A stretch of DNA of 64,000 nt from Spyradosoma sp004558035 (GCF_050314555.1 NZ_JBNPNH010000003.1:1-64000); one strand, 5' to 3'; shown: positions 16,427 to 26,026, counted from the first letter of the stretch. The notes: generated from the sequence alone by a model not told the origin. Numbers and translations: made by a program.

Positions 16427-19080
16427 TGAACCCGACCGCCGCCAGCCGCCACAAAACCGCCGCGTTCGCGGGAACGCTCGCCCTGCTCCTCGCCGCGGGA
16501 ACGCAGACCGCCTTCGCCGAAGCCGCCGCGACGCCCGCCGCCGCGGGAACGCAGACCGCCGCAAAGCGCGAAGCCGGCAAACTCTACGTCCGCAAAGTCC
16601 TCTTCAAAAACGAAGGCGGCCCGAAAATCGACGAGGCGCTCATCGCCGCGCACGTCTCGCTCAAGCCCGGCGACGAATTCTCCCGCCCCGCGCAGTCCGC
16701 GACCATCCGCTCGCTCTACGCCACGAACCTCTTCGACTTCATCACCGTCGAGCCGATTCCGGACGTGGACGCCGCCGCCGTCGATCTGCGCGTCTCCTAC
16801 GTCGCGCGCCCGCTGCTCGTCGGCATCTTCTTCGAAGGCAACAAGGAATGGGACGGCGGCACGCCCGAAGCGCAGACCGAATACGAGCAGATCATCGTGA
16901 ACAAGCTCGATTCGACGCGCCCGGAAGGCGGCGGCAACGGCGGCGTGATCGAATTTTTCCGCGGCAAGCTCATCAAGGAATGCACGGACGCGGGGCTGAC
17001 GGTCGGCGCGCCGCTCGACCGCGTTCTCGTCGCCCGCGCCGAATCCAAGATCCGCAAGAAATACGCCTCGCGTTTCCCGTTCGTGAAGATCTCTCACGCC
17101 GTGAAGACGGACGCCGACGCGGGAACGGCGACGGTCACCTTCTTCGTCGAGGAAAACCTCGACACACGCGTCACCGAAATCAAATTCGTCGGCAACAAGG
17201 CGTTCGACGACTACACGCTGCGCTACGCGATGCAGACTTCGACCTGGGCGTACACCTTCGATTTTTCCGAGTGGCCCGGCAACCGCTTTCTGAAGTTTTC
17301 GCCGATCCGCGATCTGGGACGCTTCGACTACGACACGTACCGCCGCGACCTCGTCGCACTGAAGAATTTTTACCAGAACGCCGGCTATCTCGACGTCGAA
17401 ATTTACGGTCAGCCGCGGGAAGAGCTCGAAGAAGGCTACTCCTTCGTGAACAACGAGGAGACCGAGGGCGACATGCCGCTCGAAATCACGATTTCGGAAG
17501 GCATGCGCTACCACCTCGACGCGATCAGGATCAGCGGGAACGATCTCGGCAAGCAGCACGCGCGCTTCACCGAAGAGGCGATCGTCGCGATGCTCGCTCA
17601 GTATTCGCCGCGCGGCGTGCGCCGCGGGAACGAGGAGGATTTCGACCTGCTCTTTCCCGGCATGCCCTATTCGCCGCAGGCGGTGAACGTCGCCGTCGAA
17701 AAGATCCGCGAATACTACGGCCAGGTCGGCTATCTGAACTGCCGCGTCGCCGTCACGCGCGAGCCCGACGTGGACACGGGCAAGGTCACGCTGAAATTCA
17801 AGATTTCCGAAGGCGAGAAATCCTACCTGCGCTCCGTCGTCGTCGAAGGCAACACGACGACGAAGTCCGAAATCATCCTGCGCGAACTCGTGCTCGCGCC
17901 GGGCGAAGTCTTCGACATGGTGCGGATGAAGACCTCCGAATCCCGCCTGAAGAACACGAGCTATTTCCGCCAGCCTTCCGGGCAGGCGAGCGTCTCGCTG
18001 CGCGCCGCGGACACGCCCGTCGCCGGGCAGAAGGATCTCGTCGTCTCCGTCACCGAAGCGCCCACGGGCTCGTTCAACTTCGGCGGCGGCTTCTCGACGG
18101 TGGACAGCCTTTCCGCCTACGTCGAATTTTCCGAATCGAACTTCGACCTCTTCAACTGGCGCAACCATTTCCGCGGCGGCGGGCAGAAATTCCGCTTCCG
18201 CATTCAGGTCGGCACGAACTCCACCACCATCGAGCAGTCCTTCGAGGAACCGATGATCTTCGGGCGCGAAATCGCCGTCGGCTACGACGCGTATTACAAG
18301 TCCGACACCTACGTCAGCTCCAGCTACAACACGGTGGACGCGGGCGTGAAGCTCTACGCGCGGCGGCGCCTCTTCGAGCGCGTTTACGGCACGTTCTACT
18401 ACAAGATCGACAACTACGAGATCAAGGACATCGAATGGGACGTGCCGCAGTTCGTCTGGGACGAAGCCGGCTACACGCTCCTTTCCCGCGGCGGGATCAC
18501 GCTCTCCCGCGACACGCGCGACAGCTACCTGTTCCCGAACACGGGAACGAAGATCGCGCTCACGAACGAGCTCGTCGGCGGCCCCTTCGGCGGCGAATGC
18601 ACGTATTACAAGATGCGCCTCGACGCCGCGCGCTGGTTCCCGATCTTCAACTACCAGGAACAGACGCTCAAGCTGCGCATGCGCGCCGACACCGCCCACG
18701 CCTTCGGGAACAGCTACGTGCCCTTCTTCGAAAAGATCAAGTACGGCGGCCCCTACAACCTGCGCGGCTTCCGTTACGCGCACGTCGCGCCCTTCATCGG
18801 CGACGAGCCCTACGGCGGCGACTCCGGCTTCTTCGTCTCCGCGGAATACACGATCAAGCTCCTCGAACAGCTGCGCTTCGCGCTCTTCTACGACGGCGGC
18901 TTCGTGAACGCGGACTCCTTCGACTTCTCGCCGCGGGAATGGAACGACGACGTCGGCTTCGGCTTCCGCATGCTCATCTGGGGCGCCCTGCTCAACCTCG
19001 ACATCGGCTTCCCGATCAACACCTCGGACGACAACGACGACGGCATGCGTTTCAACATTTCCTTCGGCACCAGCTTTTAA
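16426..19080 (+). CDS. bamA: Outer-membrane protein assembly factor BamA
   Basis: 884 aa. Signal peptide ends near residue 31 (LLLAAGTQTAFA). Successive POTRA domains run from about 50 to 500 (LYVRKVLFKNEGG, VGIFFEGNKEWD, TRVTEIKFVGNKAFDDYTLR, YHLDAIRISGN, SYLRSVVVEGNTTT). A 16-strand beta-barrel follows from about 520 with the lid-lock motif NLRGFRYA and a C-terminal MRFNISFGTSF ending in Phe. It inserts beta-barrel proteins such as the porin into the outer membrane. The genomic partner skp lies 13 bases downstream. The phrase AAGTQTA occurs twice in the first 45 residues, both encoded by the over-represented GCGGGAACG word. Confidence 0.94.
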   Translation: MNPTAASRHKTAAFAGTLALLLAAGTQTAFAEAAATPAAAGTQTAAKREAGKLYVRKVLFKNEGGPKIDEALIAAHVSLKPGDEFSRPAQSATIRSLYATNLFDFITVEPIPDVDAAAVDLRVSYVARPLLVGIFFEGNKEWDGGTPEAQTEYEQIIVNKLDSTRPEGGGNGGVIEFFRGKLIKECTDAGLTVGAPLDRVLVARAESKIRKKYASRFPFVKISHAVKTDADAGTATVTFFVEENLDTRVTEIKFVGNKAFDDYTLRYAMQTSTWAYTFDFSEWPGNRFLKFSPIRDLGRFDYDTYRRDLVALKNFYQNAGYLDVEIYGQPREELEEGYSFVNNEETEGDMPLEITISEGMRYHLDAIRISGNDLGKQHARFTEEAIVAMLAQYSPRGVRRGNEEDFDLLFPGMPYSPQAVNVAVEKIREYYGQVGYLNCRVAVTREPDVDTGKVTLKFKISEGEKSYLRSVVVEGNTTTKSEIILRELVLAPGEVFDMVRMKTSESRLKNTSYFRQPSGQASVSLRAADTPVAGQKDLVVSVTEAPTGSFNFGGGFSTVDSLSAYVEFSESNFDLFNWRNHFRGGGQKFRFRIQVGTNSTTIEQSFEEPMIFGREIAVGYDAYYKSDTYVSSSYNTVDAGVKLYARRRLFERVYGTFYYKIDNYEIKDIEWDVPQFVWDEAGYTLLSRGGITLSRDTRDSYLFPNTGTKIALTNELVGGPFGGECTYYKMRLDAARWFPIFNYQEQTLKLRMRADTAHAFGNSYVPFFEKIKYGGPYNLRGFRYAHVAPFIGDEPYGGDSGFFVSAEYTIKLLEQLRFALFYDGGFVNADSFDFSPREWNDDVGFGFRMLIWGALLNLDIGFPINTSDDNDDGMRFNISFGTSF

Positions 19081-19093
19081 ATCCTAAAAAATC

Positions 19094-19681
19094 ATGATCA
19101 GAAAAATCACCACCATCGTCGCGGTTCTCGCGCTCTCCGCGGGAACGCTCTTCGCTCAGGCCGCCAAGACGGCCGTCATCAACATGGAAGAAGTCATCAA
19201 CGGCTTCTCCAAGACCTCCGCCGTGCTCGAAAGCCTGAAGGCGGACGTCGCCCTGATCCAGGAACAGGAAAAGAGCGCCGTCGCCGAGCTCAACAAGAAG
19301 GCGGAAGAGCTCCAGAAGAAGATCAAGGAAATCGAAAATCCCCTCAACAGCGATTCCGCCAAGAAAAAGGCGGAAGCCGAAGCGCGCGAAATCAACAAGG
19401 CGCTCCTGAAGGAACGCCAGGAACTCGCCGCCGCGCTCGACCAGGCGAAGCGCGCGCTCGACGAAAAACGCCGGAGCAAGCTCAACGACCTCCTCAAGGA
19501 AATCGCGCCCGTCATCAAGGAATACGCCGAAAAGAACGGCATCGAAATCGTGCTCAACGTCGCGAACGGCGCCGTCGTCTACGCCGCGCCCGCGGCGGAC
19601 ATCACCAAGCCCGTCAACGCCCTGCTCGCAGAACGCTTCCCCGCGGAAAAGAAGACGGAAGCCGCGCCCGAAGCGAAATGA
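19094..19681 (+). CDS. skp: Periplasmic chaperone Skp/OmpH
   Basis: 195-aa Skp-type chaperone that carries unfolded outer-membrane proteins to BamA. Signal peptide VAVLALSAGTLFAQ (cleavage near residue 21) is followed by AAKTAVINMEEVINGF, the OmpH start. A long charged coiled coil spans about 40-145 (KKAEELQKKIKEIENP ... DEKRRSKLNDLLKEI), and the C-terminal strand GIEIVLNVANGAVVYAAPAADIT belongs to the trimerisation body. Genomic order bamA-skp is widely conserved, supporting the call. Confidence 0.9.
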   Translation: MIRKITTIVAVLALSAGTLFAQAAKTAVINMEEVINGFSKTSAVLESLKADVALIQEQEKSAVAELNKKAEELQKKIKEIENPLNSDSAKKKAEAEAREINKALLKERQELAAALDQAKRALDEKRRSKLNDLLKEIAPVIKEYAEKNGIEIVLNVANGAVVYAAPAADITKPVNALLAERFPAEKKTEAAPEAK

Positions 19682-19696
19682 CGCGCTTCGCGGAAA

Positions 19697-19726
19697 CGTT
19701 CCCGCCGCTTTCCGCGCGCGGGAACG
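19697..19726 (+). terminator. Hairpin after skp
   Basis: Nine-base arms CGTTCCCGC (19697-19705) and GCGGGAACG (19718-19726), a stem built from two opposed copies of the genome-wide 9-mer. There is no U-run, so factor-independent termination is uncertain. Confidence 0.4.
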
Positions 19727-19746
19727 CTCTCCCGCGAGTTTCTCCG

Positions 19747-19775
19747 TTGACGCGAAACGTCCGAAAGCCGATTAT
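19747..19775 (+). promoter_or_regulatory. Promoter of infA
   Basis: TTGACG (19747-19752), 17-base spacer, GATTAT (19770-19775), with an expected start near 19782 and a leader of about 30 bases before infA. Confidence 0.65.
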
Positions 19776-19811
19776 GGCGACTTAATTCTTTCGTAAACAC
19801 ATTCAAAATAC

Positions 19812-20096
19812 ATGGCGAATTCCGAAGGCATCATTGAACTGGAAGGCAAAATCATCGCGGTGCTCCCGGGAACGATGTTCCGCATCGAGCTCCCCAACAA
19901 GCACGTCGTGCTCGGGCACATCTCCGGCAAGCTCCGGAAGAACTTCATCAAGATTTTCGTAGGCGACACCGTCCGCGTCGAAATGGATCCGAAGGATCTC
20001 ACGCAGGCGCGCATCACCTACCGTCTTCGCAGCTCCGCGCCGAAACCCGCGACGCCCGCCGCCGCCCCCGCGCGCCCCGGTCAGCGCCGCCGCTGA
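19812..20096 (+). CDS. infA: Translation initiation factor IF-1
   Basis: 94 aa. Residues 1-72 are a standard IF-1 S1/OB-fold domain (IIELEGKIIAVLPGTMFRIEL, HVVLGHISGKLRKNFIKI, GDTVRVEMDPKDLTQARITYR). A C-terminal Ala/Pro/Arg extension (about residues 73-94, SAPKPATPAAAPARPGQRRR) is absent from most IF-1 proteins. It binds the 30S A site during initiation. It is monocistronic with a good promoter; no ribosomal protein operon surrounds it. Confidence 0.95.
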   Translation: MANSEGIIELEGKIIAVLPGTMFRIELPNKHVVLGHISGKLRKNFIKIFVGDTVRVEMDPKDLTQARITYRLRSSAPKPATPAAAPARPGQRRR

Positions 20097-20816
20097 GCGC
20101 GGAAAGAAGCGGCATGGCTCCACGCTTCGCTCATCAGCCGCTTCGTCGAAATCCCTCCCGCACAAATTTTTCTCCCGCAGATTTCGCGGATTCGCGCGGA
20201 TTTCTTATCCACGAATTGCACGAATTCCACGAAAAGGCGGGTACGCGTCTCGCGTGCCTTCGAAATCTGCTCGCACAAACTTCTCTTTAAGCTCTGCCCC
20301 TTAAGCTTTAAGCTCTTTTGACACGGAGCGCCGGAGCTCCGCAGAAACGCGCATCGCTCCCATGCGCGCGAACGCCGCGCCCCGACGGGGCGAAACAAGC
20401 GTAACCCCATGCGCGACGCGAAGCGCGCGCTTGGGGAAAAACCGCACATGCGCCGCGCCTGAAGGGCGCAACCGCCCGACGCGCGAGGCGTTTTCGCGAC
20501 ACGCCGTTCCCGCGGGGCTGTTGCGCTTTTCAAGCGCGTGTTTTTTGCGCGGACGCTGCCCCAAGCGGCGTTTCGCCGCATGGGGTTATTTTTGTTCCGC
20601 ATTTCATGCGAACGCTTGGGGGCGAAGGCATTCCTGCCTTCGTCCGTGAGGCAGGCTTTTTCCCTTTCCCGCGGCGAGGCGCTCCGCGGGACTGAATCAA
20701 ATCCCTTAAAATCCCCGAAATCCCTGTTCCTTTTCCCGGACCACGAAAACTCACGGCAATCTCCACGGAAAAGCGCCGAAACGCCGACGCCTCGAAATCG
20801 CCGCGCGTTCCCGCGG
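20097..20816. repeat. Long intergenic region composed of repeat elements
   Basis: About 720 bp with no credible gene. An inverted pair at about 20402-20436 (CCCCATGCG...GCGCTTGGGG) and 20559-20588 (CCCCAAGCG...CGCATGGGG) bounds a ~190-bp segment, like a small MITE or REP pair. A 20-base hairpin word (CGAAGGCATTCCTGCCTTCG, 20623-20642) recurs near 56166. The block 20700-20728 is identical to the reverse complement of 8430-8458. Text such as CCGCAGATTTCGCGGATTCG and GAATTGCACGAATTCCACG belongs to the same phrase-like family as other gaps. Confidence 0.7.
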
Positions 20817-20851
20817 AAAAAAACGTCCCCGAGGATCTCTCCCCGGGGACG
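20817..20851 (-). terminator. Terminator of the 1503-aa surface protein gene
   Basis: Hairpin of CGTCCCCG (20824-20831) with CGGGGACG (ending 20851), followed on the minus strand by a T-run (A-run 20817-20823). It is about 110 bases past the stop codon. Confidence 0.75.
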
Positions 20852-20962
20852 CACACACTAACTAACACACACTAAGAAAAATGGATGAGGAAAAGTTTAG
20901 AAGTGGAGGAGTTTAAAAAGTTGAAAAGTAATTACCTTTTAAACTCCTCAACTCCTGAACTT

Positions 20963-23900
20963 TTAAGCTTTCCGGCGGCGTCGGCGCGTTCCCGCGAGCG
21001 CGAGCGCCCCGAGTCCCGCCAACAGCCCGAACACCGACGGCTCCGGAATCGCGATGGAAAGCGTTCCCGCGCCGACGTTCCACGAACCTTCGACGTAAGC
21101 CCACTGCAGGTCTTTGACCCACGAGCCGTCTTCACCGTACGTGCCGACTTCGACCGCCGAGAAGAAGGAATTGTCGAACGCGCTTGCCGCCGCAATCGTC
21201 AGCGCCACTTGCTCGCCCGTCAGAACCGTTTCCGTCAGCGCACCGATGTCGAGATAAAGCACGGCGCCCCCCGCGACCGTGAAGTTGCAGCTCGCGTCCG
21301 CCGTCAGCTGCGCGGAATTGTTCGCGAGCAACGAAACGTCGTGAAGCACGACGTTCGCCGCCGCCGCGTTCACGCTCCCGCCGAATGTAATCGTGCCGTG
21401 ATCGGGATACGTCACGCTCACATCGGAAATCTTGAGCATTCCCGAGCCGAGAGCGTTCGCGTGTTCGGCGCTCACTTTGACGCCGGAGACCTCAAGCCCG
21501 CCCGAAAAACGGTTGTCGCCCGCAAGCGTCAACGCTTCGTTCTGAGAAGCATAATACGTCGCCTTCAGCGAACCCGCGCCGGAAATCACGCCCGTAAGCT
21601 TGTTTCCGTCGTTCTCGGATTTCAAAGTCAACGTCTTGCCGGAAGCGACGGCGACATTGTTCGCGACCGTCAGCGCTGCTCTGCCGCTCGTTTCTCCAAT
21701 CTGCAACGTCGCGTCGCCCGTGAGGTTCACAGTGTTCGTGCCGAGCCCTCTCGCGTTCCGCACTTCGACCGTTCCCTCTTCAACGCGTGTTCCCTGGTTA
21801 TAGGTGTTCGTGCCGCTCAAAACCAGCGTGCCCTTACCCTGCTTCACGAGAACAGAGTTTGTATCTTGGGCTGCCGAAGAAGGCGTCAAAATATCGCCTG
21901 AAATCGTCAAGGTCGCGCCGTCGTTCACCTCGAAAGCGAGGGTCGCGCCAGTCTCATTGTGGCGGCGAATCGTCATATTCGCGGCGATTTCGGAATCCGC
22001 AGTCACCGTCACGGTGTTGCTTTTGATGAAGTCCATGGCGTATCCGTGCGAATCGCTTGAGCCGTCGCCGGTAATCCTTCCGCCGTTAAGTATGAACTTC
22101 ACATAATTCGTGAATGTCTGGCGATACGCGCCGAGAGCCAAGACGCCGCCCTCGTTGAGCTCGATGTTTTGAATCGTGTCGTTGTTGTAATTAAAAATAT
22201 CGGTCCGCGAGGAAACGTTCACCGTCGCGTTTCCTATCGTCAAATTCCCGGAAAGCGAAGTGGCTCCCGTAAAACTAATCGTCGAAGCCGTTCCCGTTCC
22301 CGCGAGCGTCAGCGACGAACCCAACGCCATAGACGAAATCGTTCCCGTGACAGCGTTGGCGCCCGAAACGTCGATGACCGCTCCCGTGCCGAGCGCGCCG
22401 GAAAGCGCCACCGTGCTCGCGGTCGAGCCGCCGAGGATGAGCTTCGAGTTCGCTCCCATGGACGTGATTTTAATGTTATCGGCGCCGCCGGTGCCGCTCG
22501 TCTTCAGCGTGACGCCTTCGCCGAGCGCGATATTTTTGTTGTCAGCCGTGAGGCCGCGAATCGTCCCTTCCGTCACGTCGAGCACGCCTCCGTTGCCGGA
22601 AATCGTCGTGTTCACGAGGACGAACGAGCCCCCGCCGCTCTTCGTCAGCTTGTGCGCGCCGAGATCGAGAGTCGTCGCCTCGTGAGCACTCTTCACAAGA
22701 CCGAAGTCTTTGCCGGAATCGGCGACGACGGAGGAATTCGCCGTCAGCACGATGGAATCGAACTGCCGAGCGCCCGTCCCTTTGCTCTCGCCAGTGTTGG
22801 TGAGTTTGCCGCCGGCGAGCGTCACGGTCGTCAGTCCGCCGTAGGACGCGCCGCCGACGCCGTTCATGTCCAACGTGCCGCCCGAACGCACTTCCACTTC
22901 GCCGGCGACGTAAGCGCCGTCGTCACTACTTGTGCTCACAGGAGAGAGCTTCAGCGTCGCTCCGGACTCCACGATGAATTTGTCCATAGCCGTGACCTTC
23001 CCGCCCGAAAGCGTGACTGTACCCGCCGTGATTTTCACCGTTCCCGCGGTGACACCTGTAGAGGCGACCGTCACCGCGACGTCTCCCGACATGGCGAACG
23101 TCACGTTGTCGTTGTTGACGAACGCCGTATTCGCGCCGCCCATCGTCCACGGCATGTTGTCCTCGGCGTAATTCCAAGTTCCGGAGGGTCCTCCGTTCCA
23201 AACGAGGTCGCCAGCCGTACCATCGGTGACCGTCATGGTCCCGTCGGCGTTAAAGGTCGCACTCGCGCCGCGAGCAATGAAATTTGTTCCCGTGAAATTG
23301 AGATTCGTCGCGTTGAGACTGTCCCACGTAAGCGCCGCCCCGCTTGCGAGCGTAAAGAGCCTGAAGGTCGTGGAGCCGTCCTCGTTGGCCTTTCCGGTCA
23401 ACCCCGAGAGCGCGAATTTGACGCCGCTCGTCGTGACCGCCGCGCCGCTCGCGACCTCGATCGCATTGGAAAGATTGACCGCGCCCGCGAGCTCGAGCGT
23501 TCCCGCCGAAACGGTGATTTTACCGCCGTTCGTCGTCGTAAGCGCCTGATTCGTGCCTTGCGTAAATGTGCCGCCGGAAACCGCGAAATCGAGAATCGAG
23601 CCGTCGCCGTTGACCGTCACCGCGCCTGTGCCGAGCGCGTTCGCATGACGCACTTCGACCTCGCCGCCGTTGACGTCGAGCCCGCCGGTGAAGTTTTCGC
23701 TCGGTGCGCTCTCACCTTCTCCGTATGTACGGAGGTCAAGCGTCATCTTGCCCGAGCCGGTTTTAATGATTTTTTTGCCGGCTGCCGCGTTCCCGATTTT
23801 CCCGGTGATGTTCAGCGTCGCGTCTCCGATGACGTTGAGCGTCAGATTGTTACGCAGACGAATCGACGCGGAAATGGTCGATTCCTTGCCATAGGAATTC

Positions 23901-25474
23901 AATACGTTGAGCGTTTTCGCCGCATTGAAATCGAGATTGCCGTAGTTTCCGCTCTGGCTTGATCCCGTGATGTTCCCGCCGTCGAGCAAAAGCGAATTAT
24001 TGGCGTTGAACGTCCAGCGATTGCTGCCGAGAGCGAGCGTGCCGCCGTCCTTGACGACGATGGAAGTCGTGCCGTCGTAGTTCAGCTGATCGCTTTTGTC
24101 GTCTCCTTTTTGAATGAACGTCGAGCCGTCGCCGGTAATCGTGATGTTTCCCGAGAGAACCTTGCCGCTTTCTATTTCGTGTTTAACAACGGCTCCTCCG
24201 GAAACAATCAAATTTCCGCCTGCGGAAAGCGTTCCCGAAAACGTGTTCGGAGCGGCCGTCGTCCCCGCGGATGCGATTTCGAGCGTCGCTCCCGAGGAAA
24301 TCGTGCCCGAGTAGGTCAGCACGCCCGTACCGGTTTTCTTGAGCGTTCCCGAGCCGCCGAGATTCGCGGAAAGCGCCATGTTCGACGCGAGATTCAGAGT
24401 CGCCGTCTTAGTCCCGGCGACGGCGACAGCGGTCGCGGAGAGCGAACCGGAAGCGCCGACGTTGAAAGTGTAATCTTCCGCGACGGAAATCGTTCCCGCC
24501 CTGACGGCGGAATCGATCGCCACGGTTTTCGCGAGCGTGTCTCCCGCGCCGAAGAGCACGTTTTTGTCGTTCTCGAAAGCGATGCTCGTCGAACCGCCGT
24601 CCGTCGTCCAATTCTCCGCCGACGTATCCCAGACGGAGTCGTCGGCGGCGGTCGCGTTCCACGCGTAAGTCGTTCCCGCGACGACGTAGGAGACGCTGTA
24701 GCCGGAAGAATCTTTCGTGAGCTTGTAGGAACCGGCGTCGGCGCCGGAAATGTTTTCCACGCGAGTAAGCGTTCCCACGCCGGCGCCGGCGGTCATCGTC
24801 ACGGTCGTGTTCGTGGAGTCGAAAGAAACGTTGTCGCCGAGCGTGATGAGTTTGCGCGTGTAAACGGTGTTTCCGTTGGCGTCGATGGTGTAGCTGTCGA
24901 AATCCGCCGTGTTCAGCGTAGCGTTGAGCGTCGAAACTTTGGCGGTTCTCGCAGTAGCATCATACGCGGAAAAATTCAGCACGCCGCCGTTGCCGAGATT
25001 GGCGACGAACCCGCCGCCGGTGTAGTTTTTGTCGAGCTTCAGATTAAAGACGCCTTCCGTGTTGACCGTCACGTTCCCGGCAAGCGTACCACTGCCGTTG
25101 AGCGTCATCGAGAGAACCGAAGCCGCGTCCAGATTGAGCGTGCAGCCGCCTTGAAATTTATTCAGAGTCGTGACCGTGAGGTTCGCGTTCTGAAGCGTGA
25201 GCCCGAGCGCCCACCCTTCGAACGTGCCGACAGTGCCGGAAGCGTTCGCGACCGTCACGCCGTTCCAGGCGTTGGAGTACGGCGTCAGTGGTCCGGCCGC
25301 GCGCGAATCCGACGTCGGCCAAGTCGTGCCGTCCGTCAGCGTCCAGGAGCTTTCCAATTGCCACAGATCTGGTCTGATGGCTGCTCCGCCGTTCCAGACG
25401 AACCCGGCATACGCGGAGGTCCCCATCGCCGCGGCGGCGAGGAGTGAAGTGATAAGCAATTTTGATGTTTTCAT
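20963..25474 (-). CDS. PEP-CTERM beta-strand-repeat surface protein
   Basis: A 1503-aa exported protein. It starts with signal peptide MKTSKLLITSLLAAAAMGTSAYA, then WNGG, and runs as a long, Gly/Thr/Asn/Ser-rich series of short beta-strand repeats of the autotransporter-associated type (for example GGKVTAMDKFIVESGATLKL, LNEGGVLALGAYRQTF, TLVLSGTNTYNQGTRVEEG). The end is IPEPSVFGLLAGLGALALAG followed by TRRRRRKA, a PEP-CTERM sorting tail: motif, hydrophobic helix, basic cluster. Such tails are processed by exosortase; no exosortase gene is in the window. There is no autotransporter barrel. Probable adhesin or matrix protein, inferred only. The start at 25474 is chosen because the signal peptide begins there. 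Confidence 0.85.
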   Translation of the reverse strand: MKTSKLLITSLLAAAAMGTSAYAGFVWNGGAAIRPDLWQLESSWTLTDGTTWPTSDSRAAGPLTPYSNAWNGVTVANASGTVGTFEGWALGLTLQNANLTVTTLNKFQGGCTLNLDAASVLSMTLNGSGTLAGNVTVNTEGVFNLKLDKNYTGGGFVANLGNGGVLNFSAYDATARTAKVSTLNATLNTADFDSYTIDANGNTVYTRKLITLGDNVSFDSTNTTVTMTAGAGVGTLTRVENISGADAGSYKLTKDSSGYSVSYVVAGTTYAWNATAADDSVWDTSAENWTTDGGSTSIAFENDKNVLFGAGDTLAKTVAIDSAVRAGTISVAEDYTFNVGASGSLSATAVAVAGTKTATLNLASNMALSANLGGSGTLKKTGTGVLTYSGTISSGATLEIASAGTTAAPNTFSGTLSAGGNLIVSGGAVVKHEIESGKVLSGNITITGDGSTFIQKGDDKSDQLNYDGTTSIVVKDGGTLALGSNRWTFNANNSLLLDGGNITGSSQSGNYGNLDFNAAKTLNVLNSYGKESTISASIRLRNNLTLNVIGDATLNITGKIGNAAAGKKIIKTGSGKMTLDLRTYGEGESAPSENFTGGLDVNGGEVEVRHANALGTGAVTVNGDGSILDFAVSGGTFTQGTNQALTTTNGGKITVSAGTLELAGAVNLSNAIEVASGAAVTTSGVKFALSGLTGKANEDGSTTFRLFTLASGAALTWDSLNATNLNFTGTNFIARGASATFNADGTMTVTDGTAGDLVWNGGPSGTWNYAEDNMPWTMGGANTAFVNNDNVTFAMSGDVAVTVASTGVTAGTVKITAGTVTLSGGKVTAMDKFIVESGATLKLSPVSTSSDDGAYVAGEVEVRSGGTLDMNGVGGASYGGLTTVTLAGGKLTNTGESKGTGARQFDSIVLTANSSVVADSGKDFGLVKSAHEATTLDLGAHKLTKSGGGSFVLVNTTISGNGGVLDVTEGTIRGLTADNKNIALGEGVTLKTSGTGGADNIKITSMGANSKLILGGSTASTVALSGALGTGAVIDVSGANAVTGTISSMALGSSLTLAGTGTASTISFTGATSLSGNLTIGNATVNVSSRTDIFNYNNDTIQNIELNEGGVLALGAYRQTFTNYVKFILNGGRITGDGSSDSHGYAMDFIKSNTVTVTADSEIAANMTIRRHNETGATLAFEVNDGATLTISGDILTPSSAAQDTNSVLVKQGKGTLVLSGTNTYNQGTRVEEGTVEVRNARGLGTNTVNLTGDATLQIGETSGRAALTVANNVAVASGKTLTLKSENDGNKLTGVISGAGSLKATYYASQNEALTLAGDNRFSGGLEVSGVKVSAEHANALGSGMLKISDVSVTYPDHGTITFGGSVNAAAANVVLHDVSLLANNSAQLTADASCNFTVAGGAVLYLDIGALTETVLTGEQVALTIAAASAFDNSFFSAVEVGTYGEDGSWVKDLQWAYVEGSWNVGAGTLSIAIPEPSVFGLLAGLGALALAGTRRRRRKA

Positions 25475-26026
25475 TGTGTGGATTTGTTTTTGGTTTTCGT
25501 TGAATTTTTCCGCAATCCTACCCCGGTTATGAATACCGAGGGGTAAACGCCTCCGAAGCCGCATAACCAAAAGGAAGTGAACGACCGTTGAATATCGCTC
25601 AAAGGAGGGACGAAATTCCCGACGCTCCCGCGAAAATACTTTTAAGCAAATCTCGGCAAAGCGACAGGAATGTCGCTTCTCCCCTGCGCTCCCGCGAATT
25701 TTCACCAAATGACAAATTCCGTGCTTTTCCGTGTTTTCCGTGGTTAAAACTTTTCGCTTGCCTCGGTATTCATAATCGGAGGAACGGCGTAAGGCGGAGA
25801 AAAAGCCGGAAACAATGCAGGGGGATTTTCGAGGGCACTCGAGACGGTTACCCTCCGATAAAAATTCGTGGATTCAGGATTCTTCGCGTCTTGGCGTCTT
25901 TGCGGGAGAACTTTGCGTTCCTGCGAACGTCCGCGAAAAAATTTCCGCGCTTTTCCGTGGTCAAAAATTCGGGCTTGCCTCGGTCTGCGTAACCGAGGGG
26001 CGACGCGGGAACGCCGCTCCCGGAAG
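25475..26026. repeat. Intergenic region with palindromic repeats
   Basis: No gene. Three related hairpin-forming words built on CCTCGGT...ACCGAGG lie near 25519-25546, 25768-25790 and 25976-26004. One copy of the element ending in GGTTACCCTCC is at 25825-25857, and phrase-like text (CTTGGCGTCTTTGCGGGAGA, CCGTGCTTTTCCGTGTTTTC) is present. The first ~90 bases next to 25474 must contain the promoter of the surface protein, but no clear box pair was identified. Confidence 0.65.

Noticed and set aside
14630..16564. 644-codon minus-strand open frame
   Set aside because: Antisense of dnaB, which has clear DnaB motifs on the plus strand.
20097..20880. Possible small RNA or riboswitch in the long gap after infA
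   Set aside because: The hairpins are explained by dispersed repeat elements with copies elsewhere; no conserved riboswitch core or promoter-terminator pair was recognised.
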